A stretch of DNA of 6,917 nucleotides from an uncultured Pseudomonadaceae bacterium. GTDB lineage: Bacteria > Pseudomonadota > Gammaproteobacteria > Pseudomonadales > Pseudomonadaceae. Shown one piece after another: positions 1-6,917 of this stretch (its first letter is position 1; every line of letters begins with the position of its first letter). Location: contig CANRHT010000103.1 in NCBI GenBank assembly GCA_947630465.1, positions 1 to 6,917 of the forward strand, written 5' to 3'. Below the pieces are notes generated by a model that worked only from the letters and a program-made list of their open reading frames with translations, searched no databases and had not been told where the DNA came from. The position numbers and the translations under genes are program-made.

Positions 1-1227
1 CAAATTCAACTGACTGATTTTAACAAAGCTCTGCTGCGCAGCTTCCAGCACAATGCTTTGGAAAGCCAGCTTGGATAAGGCTTCGGGGTAGTCTACTTCG
101 CGCAGCTCGGCTTGTACGGTTTTATTGATCAGGGCGACGTCTTCGTTGTCGGTGAGCGTGGTTTCGATCACGTTCATGCGTGCACCGATATCACCACGGG
201 TACGGTCGATGGTGACCATGGCGTGGTCGATATTGGTGATGGCGCCCGCTACGGCATCGCGAGTGGCGCGGTTGCCTTCGGGGCTGTCAGTGTTGTCTTC
301 GAGGGCCATGCGCAATTGATAAATAGTATCGAGCACGCCTTGTTTTTCGCGGGTTGGATCGGCGTTGACCGTTATACTTTCACCACCGGCTGGCACACCA
401 TCAAACTGCATGACAACGCCACGAAAAACAATGGAATCTTGACGTTTATCGTCATCGTCCATGACCCCTGTTTGCACAGGCGTTGCACCATCATAAACGG
501 TGTACTCTTTTGGATTGCCCGGTGGCGCAGTAAATTGAATTTCAATACCGCCACTTGGAAAAGCGGGACTGCCAGAAAAAGCCACTTCATCCTGCACCAA
601 AGGTGCGGACACAGCTAAAGTAGAACCTGGCGTTGCAGTTAAATTAGCGTCCAAACGTGACGCGTTAGTGACGTTTTGAAAGAGTTTCTTGCCGTTATCA
701 CTGATCGCCACATTGAGGGAGCTGCCAATTTGTAATTTGCGCTGCCCTTCATCGCCTTGATAAGCAAAGTTACCATCGGCTTGGCGCTCAAAAGGCTGGG
801 TCTTGCCCTGGAAGCCAGAAAACAAATACTCACCGCGCGCATTACGGCTGTTCATTAAGCCTAAGAGCTCATCTTCGCGCTCTTGTAATTCTGAGGCGAT
901 TGATTGACGGTCGCTTTGGCTGAGTGCGCCATTACCGGCTTGCACAGCCAGATCACGCACGCGCTGCATCACAGTGTTGACCGCATTGAGGGTGGATTCT
1001 TCTTGCACCAAGCTGTTGTTGGCGGCCGTGAGGTTATCTTTATACTGGCCCAGCATATTTTGCTGTTGCTCAAGCTGCATCAAGCGCACGGAAGCTACTG
1101 GATCATCGGCCGGCGTCAAAATACGATTACCGGAACTGATCTGCTCTTGTGTGCGAATGGCCGCAGAGTAGTTGCGTTGCAACCCCTGCACACCATTTTG
1201 AAAGGCTTGTAGGCTAGAAATACGCAT
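1..1227 (-). CDS. flgL: Flagellar hook-filament junction protein FlgL (HAP3), 3' end just outside the window
   Basis: FlgL forms the second ring of the junction between hook and filament and is exported by the flagellar type III apparatus, so no Sec signal peptide is expected and none is seen. The frame stays open for 409 codons from the ATG at 1227 to base 1. It begins MRISSLQAFQNGVQGLQ, followed by the flagellin-like N-terminal helix with SSGNRILTPADDPVAS (about residues 31-46). It ends VLEAAQQSFVKISQLNL, the C-terminal helix of the flagellin/FlgL family, so only a few residues and the stop should be missing. A stretch LFSGFQGKTQPF (about 135-146) is typical of FlgL, and a GVPAGGESITV segment lies near 277-287. 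The length is well above the roughly 317 residues of E. coli FlgL but close to the larger Pseudomonas proteins. The middle (about 150-290) is the variable surface domain. The start is supported by AGGAG at 1235-1239. It follows flgK by 46 bp, the longest gap here. No cysteine is present. Confidence 0.96.
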   Translation of the reverse strand, partial: MRISSLQAFQNGVQGLQRNYSAAIRTQEQISSGNRILTPADDPVASVRLMQLEQQQNMLGQYKDNLTAANNSLVQEESTLNAVNTVMQRVRDLAVQAGNGALSQSDRQSIASELQEREDELLGLMNSRNARGEYLFSGFQGKTQPFERQADGNFAYQGDEGQRKLQIGSSLNVAISDNGKKLFQNVTNASRLDANLTATPGSTLAVSAPLVQDEVAFSGSPAFPSGGIEIQFTAPPGNPKEYTVYDGATPVQTGVMDDDDKRQDSIVFRGVVMQFDGVPAGGESITVNADPTREKQGVLDTIYQLRMALEDNTDSPEGNRATRDAVAGAITNIDHAMVTIDRTRGDIGARMNVIETTLTDNEDVALINKTVQAELREVDYPEALSKLAFQSIVLEAAQQSFVKISQLNL

Positions 1228-1234
1228 GGCCTGG

Positions 1235-1239
1235 CTCCT
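1235..1239 (-). promoter_or_regulatory. Ribosome binding site of flgL
   Basis: The transcript reads AGGAG here, seven bases before the ATG at 1227. This supports the chosen flgL start. The 46-bp flgK-flgL gap otherwise holds nothing that I can recognise as a promoter or terminator. Confidence 0.75.
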
Positions 1240-1273
1240 AATAACTCTGCTAACTCAACCGCGCCAGCACAGC

Positions 1274-3376
1274 TTATCTAAATGCATTAATCAGTGTATC
1301 GAACAATGAGCGCGCAACTTGAATCACCTGCGCCGACGCATTGTAATACTGTTCAAACTTAATCAAGCTGGCTGCTTCTTCGTCCAAGTTTACCGCCGAC
1401 AGTGAATTTCGATTATCCGCTGACTGCTTCAGTATGGCACCCGTTGCAACATCATCTTGTCTAGCTTGTGCAGTTAGCGTGCCAACTCGCTCCACCATAT
1501 CACCATAGCCATCACTAAAGCTGACGCCCGTTGCAATACCTTTAGTATTGGCATCGACGCCAACCACTTGCTTGTTCTGTAAATCAGCCAGTTTAAGTGC
1601 GTTACGGTTATCTGAGACACCGTTTTGGTTAAAGCCTACGGTGAATGTATCACCATTACTGGGGCGGCCACTGATGGTTTGATTAATCGTAAAGCTTTGC
1701 TTGACACCACCCACGTCAACTTCAATGGCGTAGCTGAGGTTATTGGTTTGCCCCGGCGTTATCGGCAGCCCTGTAATAGCACCCGGCGCCAGCTGGCCTT
1801 CAACTGGGACGCTGGTAATGGTGACGCCCGTAGGCAGCGGCGTGGCGAAGTTTAGAGTGCCGTTTACTTCGTCGTACTCAAGGCTAATCTCACCCACCGC
1901 CTTGAGGTTATCCAATAACAAATCATCGGCAACAAAGTTCACTTGCGGCAGATTATCTGGATTGAGTGCCATCTCCACCGAGGGCTGGCCAATCGTGCCG
2001 TTACCTTTGTTTTGCAGGTCAGCACCTGATTTAAAAGGCGCAGCAAAGCCTAATTGATCGGCCTGATCAAGTTGCACAGAAATATCTGCCGCACCACGAC
2101 GCGTCGGCTCAAGCATAAAGCGATCACCCGCAGTCGGCACACCAGACAACTGCATGGTGAAGCCTTGATCGCGGCCTTGGCTGTCGGCAAAACTCAGCTC
2201 ACCCCCTGCGCCAACAGTGACGGTCATCGCTGCACCGTCACTTAAACGTCGCGCACTGTAGTTGCTACCGTCAAATTCCAGACGATAATCACTGGTGGTG
2301 AGTAGTTTGGTGTTGGTGATATTCATTGAGCCGCTGACATCACTAGTATTGTCAGCCATCGGGCGCACACGCAGTGCCGCTAATTTGGGATCATTAATAT
2401 CATTAAATAAATCAGCACCGACCTGCCCTTTCAGATCCAAACCTTGACCTAACTGGCTGTTGATCTCTGAGTTAATGGTTAAAGCCAAGCGGCCTAGCGC
2501 ATTGACTGTTGGATCGAGCACTTCATCGCGAAAACGCAATAAGCCACCCATCTCACCGCCACTGATACTGCTGGTGATATTTTGGCGTGAACCACCACTG
2601 ATAAAGTCCACTTCAAACTTATTCGGATCACCACGACCGGGACCGGCTTGCAATTGATTGACCGTACCACCCACAACCAGTGGCTGGCCGCTACCAATCG
2701 ACAAGTTAAAGGTGTTGTCATCTTGCACGACAACAGTCACACCAATGTAGTTGGACAGCTGCCGTACGGCCTCATCACGCGCATCCAATAAGTCATTGGG
2801 CTGCTGACCATTGGTGCCGGCGCTGCTAATGGCGTTATTGAGGCTACCCACCGTTTGCGCTAAGCGGTTAATTTGCTCAGTGGTGGTGACCAGTTGCTTA
2901 TTGATGAAGCTGTTTTGTGCGGTGATATTGTCATTGATGTTATTAAAGCGGCGTGCAAGGCCTTCCGCTTCAGACAGCACCAACTGACGCGCCGGAATAT
3001 TGGCCGGGTCTTCAGCGGCAGTTTGCATCGCTGAAAAGAATGATTGCAGCGCTGGCGTAACGCCGGTAGTGCTGCCCGCCAATAAACCGTCAAGCTGATC
3101 AATTTGGCTTTTATAGGCGGTCACATCACTGTGCAGCGCAGTACTTGAACGCAGCTGTGATGTAAGGAACTCGTTATAACTGCGGCGAATATCGGTCAGA
3201 CTGGTACCTGAACCAATATAGCCCGCACCGCTGAACTGCGGTGTACGCGTGGCCTGCACCGTATCTTGGCGCGTATAGCCTGGCGTATTGATGTTGGTAA
3301 TATTGTGCCCTGTCACCGTTAGGTTGGTTTTGGCAGCACTTAATCCCGATAATCCAATATTTAATAAATCAGCCAT
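1274..3376 (-). CDS. flgK: Flagellar hook-associated protein FlgK (HAP1)
   Basis: FlgK is the first hook-filament junction protein. It replaces the hook cap when the hook is complete and leaves the cell through the flagellar type III export apparatus. The 700-residue product opens with the rod/hook N-terminal motif, LNIGLSGLSAAKTNLTVTGH (residues 5-24) and then NTPGYTRQ (30-37). It closes with the matching axial helix: SAVNLDEEAASLIKFEQYYN (660-679) and QVIQVARSLFDTLINAFR at the end. NGVSDNRNALKLADLQNK (585-602) is also typical of FlgK. The protein is longer than the roughly 547 residues of E. coli but similar to the long Pseudomonas forms; the extra length lies in the variable middle (about 330-600). 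GxPxxGDxF motifs occur at 412-420 and 570-578. There is no cysteine and no signal peptide. The ATG is preceded by GAGGTGAG, and the start lies 8 bp after the flgJ stop. Confidence 0.97.
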   Translation of the reverse strand: MADLLNIGLSGLSAAKTNLTVTGHNITNINTPGYTRQDTVQATRTPQFSGAGYIGSGTSLTDIRRSYNEFLTSQLRSSTALHSDVTAYKSQIDQLDGLLAGSTTGVTPALQSFFSAMQTAAEDPANIPARQLVLSEAEGLARRFNNINDNITAQNSFINKQLVTTTEQINRLAQTVGSLNNAISSAGTNGQQPNDLLDARDEAVRQLSNYIGVTVVVQDDNTFNLSIGSGQPLVVGGTVNQLQAGPGRGDPNKFEVDFISGGSRQNITSSISGGEMGGLLRFRDEVLDPTVNALGRLALTINSEINSQLGQGLDLKGQVGADLFNDINDPKLAALRVRPMADNTSDVSGSMNITNTKLLTTSDYRLEFDGSNYSARRLSDGAAMTVTVGAGGELSFADSQGRDQGFTMQLSGVPTAGDRFMLEPTRRGAADISVQLDQADQLGFAAPFKSGADLQNKGNGTIGQPSVEMALNPDNLPQVNFVADDLLLDNLKAVGEISLEYDEVNGTLNFATPLPTGVTITSVPVEGQLAPGAITGLPITPGQTNNLSYAIEVDVGGVKQSFTINQTISGRPSNGDTFTVGFNQNGVSDNRNALKLADLQNKQVVGVDANTKGIATGVSFSDGYGDMVERVGTLTAQARQDDVATGAILKQSADNRNSLSAVNLDEEAASLIKFEQYYNASAQVIQVARSLFDTLINAFR

Positions 3377-3378
3377 TT

Positions 3379-3387
3379 CTCACCTCA
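3379..3387 (-). promoter_or_regulatory. flgJ stop codon merged with flgK ribosome binding site
   Basis: The transcript reads TGAGGTGAG: the TGA that ends flgJ supplies the first bases of the Shine-Dalgarno sequence for flgK. GAGG ends six bases before the flgK ATG. Ribosomes finishing flgJ therefore stop on top of the flgK initiation site, which suggests coupled translation; the coupling itself is inferred. Confidence 0.75.
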
Positions 3388-4593
3388 AGCCCGTACTTTT
3401 GCACGTGGCACCTCAACATTTGCGACTTGTTGATAGGTATGCAATTTCTGTGCAATCTGTGATATTTTTTTTGCATAATTGGGATCAGTGGCATAACCGG
3501 CGCGTTGTAGCTCGCCTACAAAGCGTTCTGGATTGGCCGTAGACTGCAGCGCTTGGCGGTAACGGCCATTACTTTGTAAGAAATCTACATAGTCATTAAA
3601 ACTGTGCTCAAAAGAGTCATAGCTGCGAAAATCTGCTTTTTCTTTGATTCTGACGCCTTGTATCACCTCAGAGGTCGTGACATTGGCTGAAGCACCACCC
3701 CAGCCGTGCGCTTTAATACCAAACAAGTTGTGACTGCTATCACCGCCTTGATTACGGATAATGGATTTACCCCAACCGGTTTCCAGTGCGGCTTGCGCAA
3801 CAAGGTAACGCGGATCCACGCCGAGCTTTTTCGCGGCCTGTTCGGCCATCGGCATCATGGTGGCGACAAACTCTTCTGGAGAGTTAAATTTCTTACGGTT
3901 TAAATCCTCAGAACTGGCAACAGTTTTTGTTTGCCCTGCCACTTCAATACCGGCTTCACGCGGTGCAGGATAGCTGCGCGCTGCTTGCCAATCTTCACGC
4001 GCCGGAGTGTTTTGCTGCGCGAGGCCATTGTTTAAGGTTTCTTGTGCCGCCGCACCAATACCAGCCAGTGAACGACCTGCTGCAGTCATCGGTAAAGCAA
4101 GACGGCGCTGATTAAAGAATGCGCTGTCATCGCGCTGCGGATCAATGGAATAACCCACGGCTGGGCGCATGGCATTCATCGAGTTCTTAACAGCTGGCAC
4201 AGGCGCTGCAACCGCCGCGGCTGGAGTTGGTGCCACGGCTTCTTGAGTAAAAGGATTGACCTTACTGGCCTTGGGCGCTTGTGACAGCTGGCGGGTTAAT
4301 ACATCAGCCATACCCATGCCTTTACCTTGCGACAAGGTCACGGATAACTGCTGGTCGTACATATCGCGGTAGGTTTTGCTTTCATTGGTGTTCATGAAGT
4401 TGTCATCAGCCAACACATCGCCTGCCGCGCGCATCGCTTTCATCATTTCACCGAGAAACAATGATTCGAATTCTTGCGCGACTTTACGGATATTGGCTTC
4501 ACTGTCACGCCCTTCACCCACTTTAAGTTGGTTGAGGCGGTTTAAGTCAGTATAAGCGCCGCTATCGGCTACGCTGGTGCTGTGCAAGTTCAT
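3385..4593 (-). CDS. flgJ: FlgJ: rod cap and peptidoglycan hydrolase (beta-N-acetylglucosaminidase)
   Basis: FlgJ acts in the periplasm, scaffolding rod assembly and opening the peptidoglycan for the growing rod. The 402-residue product has both expected domains. The N-terminal rod-binding domain (about 33-102) includes QEFESLFLGEMMKAMR (40-55), then YRDMYDQQLSVTLSQGKGMG and ADVLTRQL. A linker of about 130 residues, rich in Ala, Pro and Gln (about 104-236), follows. The C-terminal glucosaminidase domain (about 237-388, glycoside hydrolase family 73 type) carries ALETGWGKS with the probable catalytic Glu271, then HNLFGIKAHGWGG (288-300), DFRSYDSFEHSFNDY (321-335) and LQRAGYATDPNYAKKI. The length is close to Pseudomonas FlgJ (about 400) and longer than E. 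coli (313), mainly because of the linker. No Sec signal is seen, as is normal for FlgJ exported through the flagellar apparatus. The ATG has GAGGG seven bases upstream, and flgI ends 10 bp before it. Confidence 0.97.
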   Translation of the reverse strand: MNLHSTSVADSGAYTDLNRLNQLKVGEGRDSEANIRKVAQEFESLFLGEMMKAMRAAGDVLADDNFMNTNESKTYRDMYDQQLSVTLSQGKGMGMADVLTRQLSQAPKASKVNPFTQEAVAPTPAAAVAAPVPAVKNSMNAMRPAVGYSIDPQRDDSAFFNQRRLALPMTAAGRSLAGIGAAAQETLNNGLAQQNTPAREDWQAARSYPAPREAGIEVAGQTKTVASSEDLNRKKFNSPEEFVATMMPMAEQAAKKLGVDPRYLVAQAALETGWGKSIIRNQGGDSSHNLFGIKAHGWGGASANVTTSEVIQGVRIKEKADFRSYDSFEHSFNDYVDFLQSNGRYRQALQSTANPERFVGELQRAGYATDPNYAKKISQIAQKLHTYQQVANVEVPRAKVRA

Positions 4594-4600
4594 AGCAATA

Positions 4601-4606
4601 CCCTCA
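4601..4606 (-). promoter_or_regulatory. flgI stop codon merged with flgJ ribosome binding site
   Basis: The transcript reads TGAGGG, in which TGA ends flgI and GAGGG is the Shine-Dalgarno sequence for flgJ. The spacing to the flgJ ATG is seven bases. The arrangement matches that at the flgJ/flgK boundary and points to translational coupling (inferred). Confidence 0.75.
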
Positions 4607-5704
4607 AATCACAATCAGGTCAGCTTGTAAGGCACCGGCTTGTTTTAAGGCTTCAAGAATCGCCATTAAGTCGGACGGTGCCGCACCGACTTGATTAACT
4701 GCGCGCACAATTTCGTCGAGCGTAGTGCCCGGGCCAAACTTAAACATGGGCTTGGCTTCTTGCATTGCATTCACTTTTGAGCGCGGTACTACTGCTGTCT
4801 GCCCTTGAGAAAACGGCTCAGGTTGACTGACAATCGGATCTTCTGTAATTACCACAGTCAAACTACCGTGGGTAACAGCAGCTGGTTGCACGCGTACGTT
4901 TTGCCCAATCACAATGGTGCCCGTACGTGAGTTAATAATCACTTTGGCGCCCGCTTGACCGGCTTCAATCTCAAGGTTTTCAATAATCGATAAGTAGTCA
5001 ACACGCTGGGTTGGATCAGCCGGTGCGGCAACACGAATGGAACCTGCATCCATCGCCTGTGCCACACGTGGGCCCAACATATCATTGAGCTTATCGACGA
5101 TGTTTTTAGCCGTAGTAAAATCAGGACGATTCAAGTTGAGCGTCAAATAATCATTTTGATTAAAGCCACTGGGTACAGCGCGCTCAACGGTGGCACCGGA
5201 TGGAATACGTCCAGCCGACGGAACATTGACGGTAATACGTGAACCATCCGCACCACCCGCGTCAAAACCACCGACTACCAAGTTACCTTGGGCAATCGCA
5301 TAGACGTTGCCATCGATACCTTTCAGCGGTGTCATCAGCAAGCTACCACCGCGCAAACTCTTGGCATTACCGATAGAGGACACAGTGATATCAATGGTTT
5401 GCCCAGGGCGAGCAAAGGGCGGTAAATCAGCATGAATAGAAACCGCAGCAACGTTTTTCAGCTGTACGTTGCCACCGGGCGGTACTTTAATGCCGAACTG
5501 CGCCAGCATATTGTTGAAGGTTTGCACAGTAAATGGCGTTTGTGTGGTTTGGTCACCACTGCCGTTGAGGCCCACGACCAAGCCGTAACCAATCAACTGG
5601 TTACTACGTACACCTTGGATGCTAGCCAAATCTTTTAAGCGTTCTGCTTGCGCCATGCTGCTCAGCAGCAGCGTTGCAAGGCAGGCAATCCAATACTTAC
5701 GCAT
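4604..5704 (-). CDS. flgI: Flagellar P-ring protein FlgI
   Basis: FlgI forms the P ring, the bushing around the distal rod at the peptidoglycan layer. The 366-residue product starts with a Sec signal peptide: [20 protein letters not shown], with a positive N-terminus, a hydrophobic core and a likely cut after AQA at residue 20. The mature protein begins [20 protein letters not shown] and continues with the well-conserved family blocks [78 protein letters not shown] and [19 protein letters not shown]. It ends [19 protein letters not shown], a classic FlgI C-terminus. The length is normal for the family (about 365-370). The ATG is preceded by AGGTAGGA at 5711-5718 with six-base spacing, and flgH ends 14 bp upstream. 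The only cysteine (residue 8) lies in the signal peptide, so the mature protein has none, unlike E. coli FlgI. Confidence 0.98.
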   Translation of the reverse strand: MRKYWIACLATLLLSSMAQAERLKDLASIQGVRSNQLIGYGLVVGLNGSGDQTTQTPFTVQTFNNMLAQFGIKVPPGGNVQLKNVAAVSIHADLPPFARPGQTIDITVSSIGNAKSLRGGSLLMTPLKGIDGNVYAIAQGNLVVGGFDAGGADGSRITVNVPSAGRIPSGATVERAVPSGFNQNDYLTLNLNRPDFTTAKNIVDKLNDMLGPRVAQAMDAGSIRVAAPADPTQRVDYLSIIENLEIEAGQAGAKVIINSRTGTIVIGQNVRVQPAAVTHGSLTVVITEDPIVSQPEPFSQGQTAVVPRSKVNAMQEAKPMFKFGPGTTLDEIVRAVNQVGAAPSDLMAILEALKQAGALQADLIVI

Positions 5705-5710
5705 ACTTTT

Positions 5711-5718
5711 TCCTACCT
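5711..5718 (-). promoter_or_regulatory. Ribosome binding site of flgI
   Basis: The transcript reads AGGTAGGA here, six bases before the flgI ATG. It fills most of the 14-bp gap after the flgH stop, which leaves no room for a separate promoter in the gap itself. Confidence 0.75.
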
Positions 5719-6438
5719 TTAAAAGGGAAACATGGGGCTGAGAAAGAATCGATCTAACCAGCCTGGCTTACTGGCATTGGCAAAAGCGCCGGTGCCTGAG
5801 TAAGTGATACGTGCATCAGCGATACGTGTTGAGTCAACAACGTTATCGGTACTGATATCATCTGCACGAACTATGCCAGAAATGCGTACCAGCTCATCAC
5901 CGGTATTGAGTGTTAACCATTTTTCACCGCGCACGGCTAACACACCGTTGGGATACACTTCCGCGATGGTCACAGTAATCGAACCTGACAGGCTGTTACT
6001 CTGCCCTGTTTGTCCTGAGCCTTTGGTTGAGCGCTTCGCGCCGTAACCCGCTTCTAGACTTAAATTATCGTTGGTCATACCCAATGCACTGATTCCGGCT
6101 AGTGGGTTTTTAGGAGCAATTGCCATGCCAAGGATGTTAGGTACGCCAATATCTAGGTTACTGTCTTTTTGAATTTGCGAGTTGGCGTTCTTACTGGCTT
6201 GGGTGCGCTCGTTGAGGCTGATGGTAATGATATCGCCCACACGGAAGGCTTTGCGATCAGTGAAGTAGTTGGTATCAAAGTCCGCTTGGTAAATAGCGCC
6301 ATTATTTTGCGCATCAGGCACGGGCGTGCGTGGTAATACCGGTGCGTAATAAGGGTCGTTGGGTTTAGGCGGCAACGGCATGCAGCCCACCAATGTGACC
6401 ATGGCAATTAAACTGACGACTACTAATGAACGCTTCAT
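5719..6438 (-). CDS. flgH: Flagellar L-ring lipoprotein FlgH
   Basis: FlgH builds the L ring in the outer membrane that, with the P ring, acts as a bearing for the rod. From the ATG at 6438 the product has 239 residues. It starts with a lipoprotein signal, [19 protein letters not shown], ending in the lipobox LVGC. Cys19 would be lipidated and is followed by Met, not Asp, consistent with outer-membrane sorting. Family hallmarks follow: [20 protein letters not shown] (59-78), with nearby [10 protein letters not shown], then [28 protein letters not shown] (three overlapping conserved segments, about 151-178), [20 protein letters not shown], and the C-terminal [18 protein letters not shown] directly in front (6439-6441) is an alternative start that would add one residue. 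I prefer the ATG because GGAG at 6446-6449 lies seven bases from it. flgG ends 22 bp upstream. The length is close to other gammaproteobacterial FlgH (about 230-240). Confidence 0.97.
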   Translation of the reverse strand: MKRSLVVVSLIAMVTLVGCMPLPPKPNDPYYAPVLPRTPVPDAQNNGAIYQADFDTNYFTDRKAFRVGDIITISLNERTQASKNANSQIQKDSNLDIGVPNILGMAIAPKNPLAGISALGMTNDNLSLEAGYGAKRSTKGSGQTGQSNSLSGSITVTIAEVYPNGVLAVRGEKWLTLNTGDELVRISGIVRADDISTDNVVDSTRIADARITYSGTGAFANASKPGWLDRFFLSPMFPF

Positions 6439-6445
6439 CACAAGA

Positions 6446-6454
6446 CTCCACCTC
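6446..6454 (-). promoter_or_regulatory. Ribosome binding site of flgH, ambiguous between two adjacent starts
   Basis: The transcript reads GAGGTGGAG, a double Shine-Dalgarno. Its GGAG half lies seven bases before the ATG at 6438 and four before the GTG at 6441. Its GAGG half lies nine bases before the GTG. The two starts are adjacent in the same frame, so the mature lipoprotein is the same either way. Confidence 0.65.
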
Positions 6455-6460
6455 AGCTTA

Positions 6461-6917
6461 TTAAAGTTGCTGAGTAATAAAGGACAACATCTGGTCAGCG
6501 GTTGAGATCACTTTGGAGTTCATCTCATAAGCACGCTGGGTGGTGATCATATTCACCAGCTCTTCCACTACGCTGACGTTGGAGTTCTCTAAGGTGTTTT
6601 GCAAAACTGTACCTAAACCATTCAGTCCTGGCGTACCATCTTGCGGCGCACCACTGGCGGCGGTTTCTAAAAACAGGTTATTACCAATGGCTTCTAAACC
6701 GGCTGGGTTGACGAAGTCAGTGATCTGGATATTACCGACAATCTGCGGTTGCGGATTACCTGCAGTGGTGACCACCGCGGTACCGTCCTCACCCACAGTA
6801 AAGGTGCGCACTTCGGGCGGCAGCATAATCGCCGGCTCTAGCGGGAAACCACTGGAGGTCACCACTTGACCATCGGAGCTCAGGTGGAAACTACCGTCAC
6901 GGCTGTAGGACACAGTG
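6461..6917 (-). CDS. flgG: Flagellar distal rod protein FlgG, C-terminal part (5' end outside the window)
   Basis: FlgG forms the distal rod that crosses the periplasm through the P and L rings. The gene enters from the right edge in frame and gives 151 residues before the TAA at 6461-6463, so roughly the first 110 of the usual 260 or so residues lie outside. The visible part begins [20 protein letters not shown], matching the YTRDGSF block of FlgG. It continues with [20 protein letters not shown], then [20 protein letters not shown], and the family's C-terminal helix [20 protein letters not shown] with [14 protein letters not shown]. The TPGLNG...[15 protein letters not shown] arrangement fits FlgG better than the proximal rod protein FlgF or the hook protein FlgE, and flgH immediately downstream agrees. 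No start codon should be assigned inside the window: the GTG at 6911-6913 is an internal valine. Confidence 0.96.
   Translation of the reverse strand, partial: TVSYSRDGSFHLSSDGQVVTSSGFPLEPAIMLPPEVRTFTVGEDGTAVVTTAGNPQPQIVGNIQITDFVNPAGLEAIGNNLFLETAASGAPQDGTPGLNGLGTVLQNTLENSNVSVVEELVNMITTQRAYEMNSKVISTADQMLSFITQQL

Noticed and set aside
445..459. DDDDK in FlgL (about residues 257-261), identical to the enteropeptidase recognition sequence.
   Set aside because: Lies in the variable surface domain of a bacterial flagellar protein; a short acidic run is a chance match with no biological link to that protease.
112..618. A 168-codon open frame on the plus strand.
   Set aside because: It lies entirely antisense to the well-supported flgL frame, its translation resembles no family I know, and it has no convincing ribosome binding site. 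It is a shadow of flgL codon usage.
1231..1267. A possible stem (CTGGC/GCCAG) enclosing the flgL ribosome binding site in the flgK-flgL gap.
   Set aside because: Only five pairs with a loop of about 27 bases and no extension on the inner side; expected by chance and too weak to call a regulatory hairpin or terminator.
1228..1273. Possible promoter in the largest intergenic gap, between flgK and flgL.
   Set aside because: I see no credible -35/-10 pair, and no -24/-12 (GG...GC) or flagellar sigma-28 type pair in these 46 bases; read-through from upstream explains flgL expression.
1743..2057. A plus-strand open frame of about 104 codons inside flgK.
   Set aside because: It is antisense to an intact, clearly recognisable flgK, and its low-complexity Ser/Pro/Arg-rich translation is typical of shadow frames.
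6461..6913. A GTG at 6911-6913 as the start of a short independent gene.
   Set aside because: The frame continues to the right edge without a stop and the residues on both sides match the interior of FlgG, so this is an internal valine of a truncated gene.

Overview
The window is one stretch of a flagellar operon, all on the minus strand. In transcription order (right to left) it holds the 3' part of flgG, then complete flgH, flgI, flgJ and flgK, then flgL lacking only what is probably its last few codons. This is the usual flgG-H-I-J-K-L order of gammaproteobacteria with polar flagella. The wording of the proteins, especially the P-ring protein, the 402-residue two-domain FlgJ and the enlarged FlgK, is closest to what I know from Pseudomonas and its relatives. 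Base composition looks near half G+C, well below P. aeruginosa. A lower-GC member of the Pseudomonadaceae or a nearby gammaproteobacterial lineage is therefore my best inference, not a proven assignment.

Layout: 6461-6917 is the C-terminal half of the distal rod protein FlgG. 5719-6438 is the L-ring lipoprotein FlgH. 4604-5704 is the P-ring protein FlgI with a Sec signal peptide. 3385-4593 is FlgJ, a rod cap fused to a peptidoglycan hydrolase. 1274-3376 is the first hook-filament junction protein FlgK. 1-1227 is the second junction protein FlgL. Gaps are 8 to 46 bp, each gene start has a purine-rich ribosome binding site, and at flgI/flgJ and flgJ/flgK the TGA stop is part of the next gene's Shine-Dalgarno sequence. 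I see no internal promoter or terminator, so transcription very probably comes from upstream of flgG, outside the right edge, and runs past the left edge.

The genes act in sequence during assembly. FlgJ opens the cell wall and caps the growing rod, and FlgG forms its distal part. FlgI and FlgH, exported by the Sec pathway, form the bushing rings in the periplasm and outer membrane. FlgK and FlgL, exported by the flagellar type III apparatus, join the finished hook to the filament.

This is an ordinary core-flagellum region. I found no mobile element, RNA gene, CRISPR array or novel system. The findings are small features of gene coupling and protein architecture and are scored accordingly.
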